Source: Blautia faecis
GTDB taxonomy: Bacteria; Bacillota; Clostridia; Lachnospirales; Lachnospiraceae
Direction: 5' to 3'
Assembly: GCF_020554845.1 (NCBI RefSeq)
Contig: NZ_JAJCIA010000013.1
Location: forward strand, 1-64,000
Length of the DNA: 64,000 nt
Shown one piece after another: positions 63,655-64,000 of this stretch. Position numbers and translations under genes: made by a program. How positions within the stretch are numbered: the first letter of the stretch is position 1; every line of letters begins with the position of its first letter. Below the pieces are notes generated by a model. That model saw only the letters and a list, made by a program, of their open reading frames with translations, was not told where the DNA came from and made no database searches.

Positions 63655-63932
63655 CACATTTTTTCCACATTTCATGTGTATAAGATGTTGACATTATGTG
63701 TATTAATGTGAATAACTTTTGGCGACAAAATCGCTTATGTGGTTTTACACAGGTTATTCACACTCTAAACCAATGCTTTTACACGAAGTTATCCATACCC
63801 GAAACCCTTTTATTCACTGGGCGGAAGTGAGTTTTTCACATATTCACACCCCCTACGGCGGATACGGCGGATATCTTCTTAAATATATTTAATGAAAAAC
63901 CCATTTTCTCCAGAAAGGAAGTTATACACATT
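63655..63932. other. dnaA-dnaN spacer with weak DnaA boxes
   Basis: TTATTCACA at 63754-63762 and TTATCCATA at 63789-63797, plus several near matches, suggest a second half of a bipartite origin. No gene. Confidence 0.55.
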
Positions 63933-64000
63933 ATGAAAATCATTTGCTCCAAAAGTAACTTGTTGAAGAGCGTCAGCATTTCCTTAAAAGCTGTACCATC
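63933..64000 (+). CDS. dnaN: DNA polymerase III beta clamp, 5' end only
   Basis: ATG 63933 follows AGAAAGGAAG. The visible residues MKIICSKSNLLKSVSISLKA match the N terminus of DnaN. The gene runs off the window. Confidence 0.92.
   Translation, partial: MKIICSKSNLLKSVSISLKAVP

Overview
The window looks like the origin region of a Lachnospiraceae (Clostridia) chromosome, possibly Blautia or a close relative. The evidence is gene content and order: dnaN-dnaA against rpmH-rnpA-yidD-yidC-jag-mnmE-mnmG-rsmG, then a Gld-type ABC operon, parA-parB with four parS sites, DUF4446, serS and the Lachnospiraceae-associated DUF3881. Genus is inferred from memory of protein families, not from a search.

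Layout. 1-3020 holds the remains of a conjugative element: a truncated orphan ORF facing a truncated SNF2/N6-adenine-methylase fragment, then an element end rich in TTAGCTG-like repeats. 3054-27569 is a 24.5 kb genomic island inserted in the anticodon loop of a tRNA-Arg(CCU) gene. The 3' half of that gene is at 3021-3061 and the 5' half at 27562-27600, and together they fold into a perfect 72-nt cloverleaf. The island carries its own intact tRNA-Arg(CCU) with a promoter at 27256-27329, apparently replacing the gene it breaks. At its left end are a tyrosine integrase, a four-HTH protein, an excisionase and a sigma-like factor. The interior is mosaic: a GC-rich cargo block (esterase, stand-alone adenylation enzyme, GNAT, broken radical-SAM 'mobile pair B', broken YjbR), an SOS-type Y-family polymerase split by a group II intron inside its active-site motif, a LexA-like repressor with a LexA box, and an envelope module (CDP-alcohol phosphatidyltransferase, FUSC transporter, histidine kinase and regulator, two phospholipase-D/cardiolipin-synthase enzymes, small alarmone synthetase). 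The right end has a bile-salt-hydrolase remnant and a parB cut off at a deletion junction. No relaxase or type IV secretion genes remain, so the island is probably not self-transmissible.

27600-44800 is chromosome: a LytTR regulator beside a secreted alkylsulfatase and a secreted DUF1254/DUF1214 protein, a binding-protein plus diguanylate-cyclase pair, a polyferredoxin/FMN protein, a YgeY-type M20 hydrolase, DUF3881, serS, DUF4446, parB and parA. 43387-54400 is rich in small non-coding repeats: TA-bounded MITE-like units, palindromic elements (one with a MITE nested inside), and parS sites in and out of genes. 54408-64000 is the conserved origin block, with DnaA boxes at 61597-61819 and a perfect 23-bp inverted repeat in the dnaA leader.

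Best candidates for something new: the tRNA-replacing island family, visible as one full member and one adjacent relic; the mobile phospholipid and stress module; the intron in the SOS polymerase active site; and three 20-bp-phased repeats linking the LytTR regulator to the alkylsulfatase promoter.
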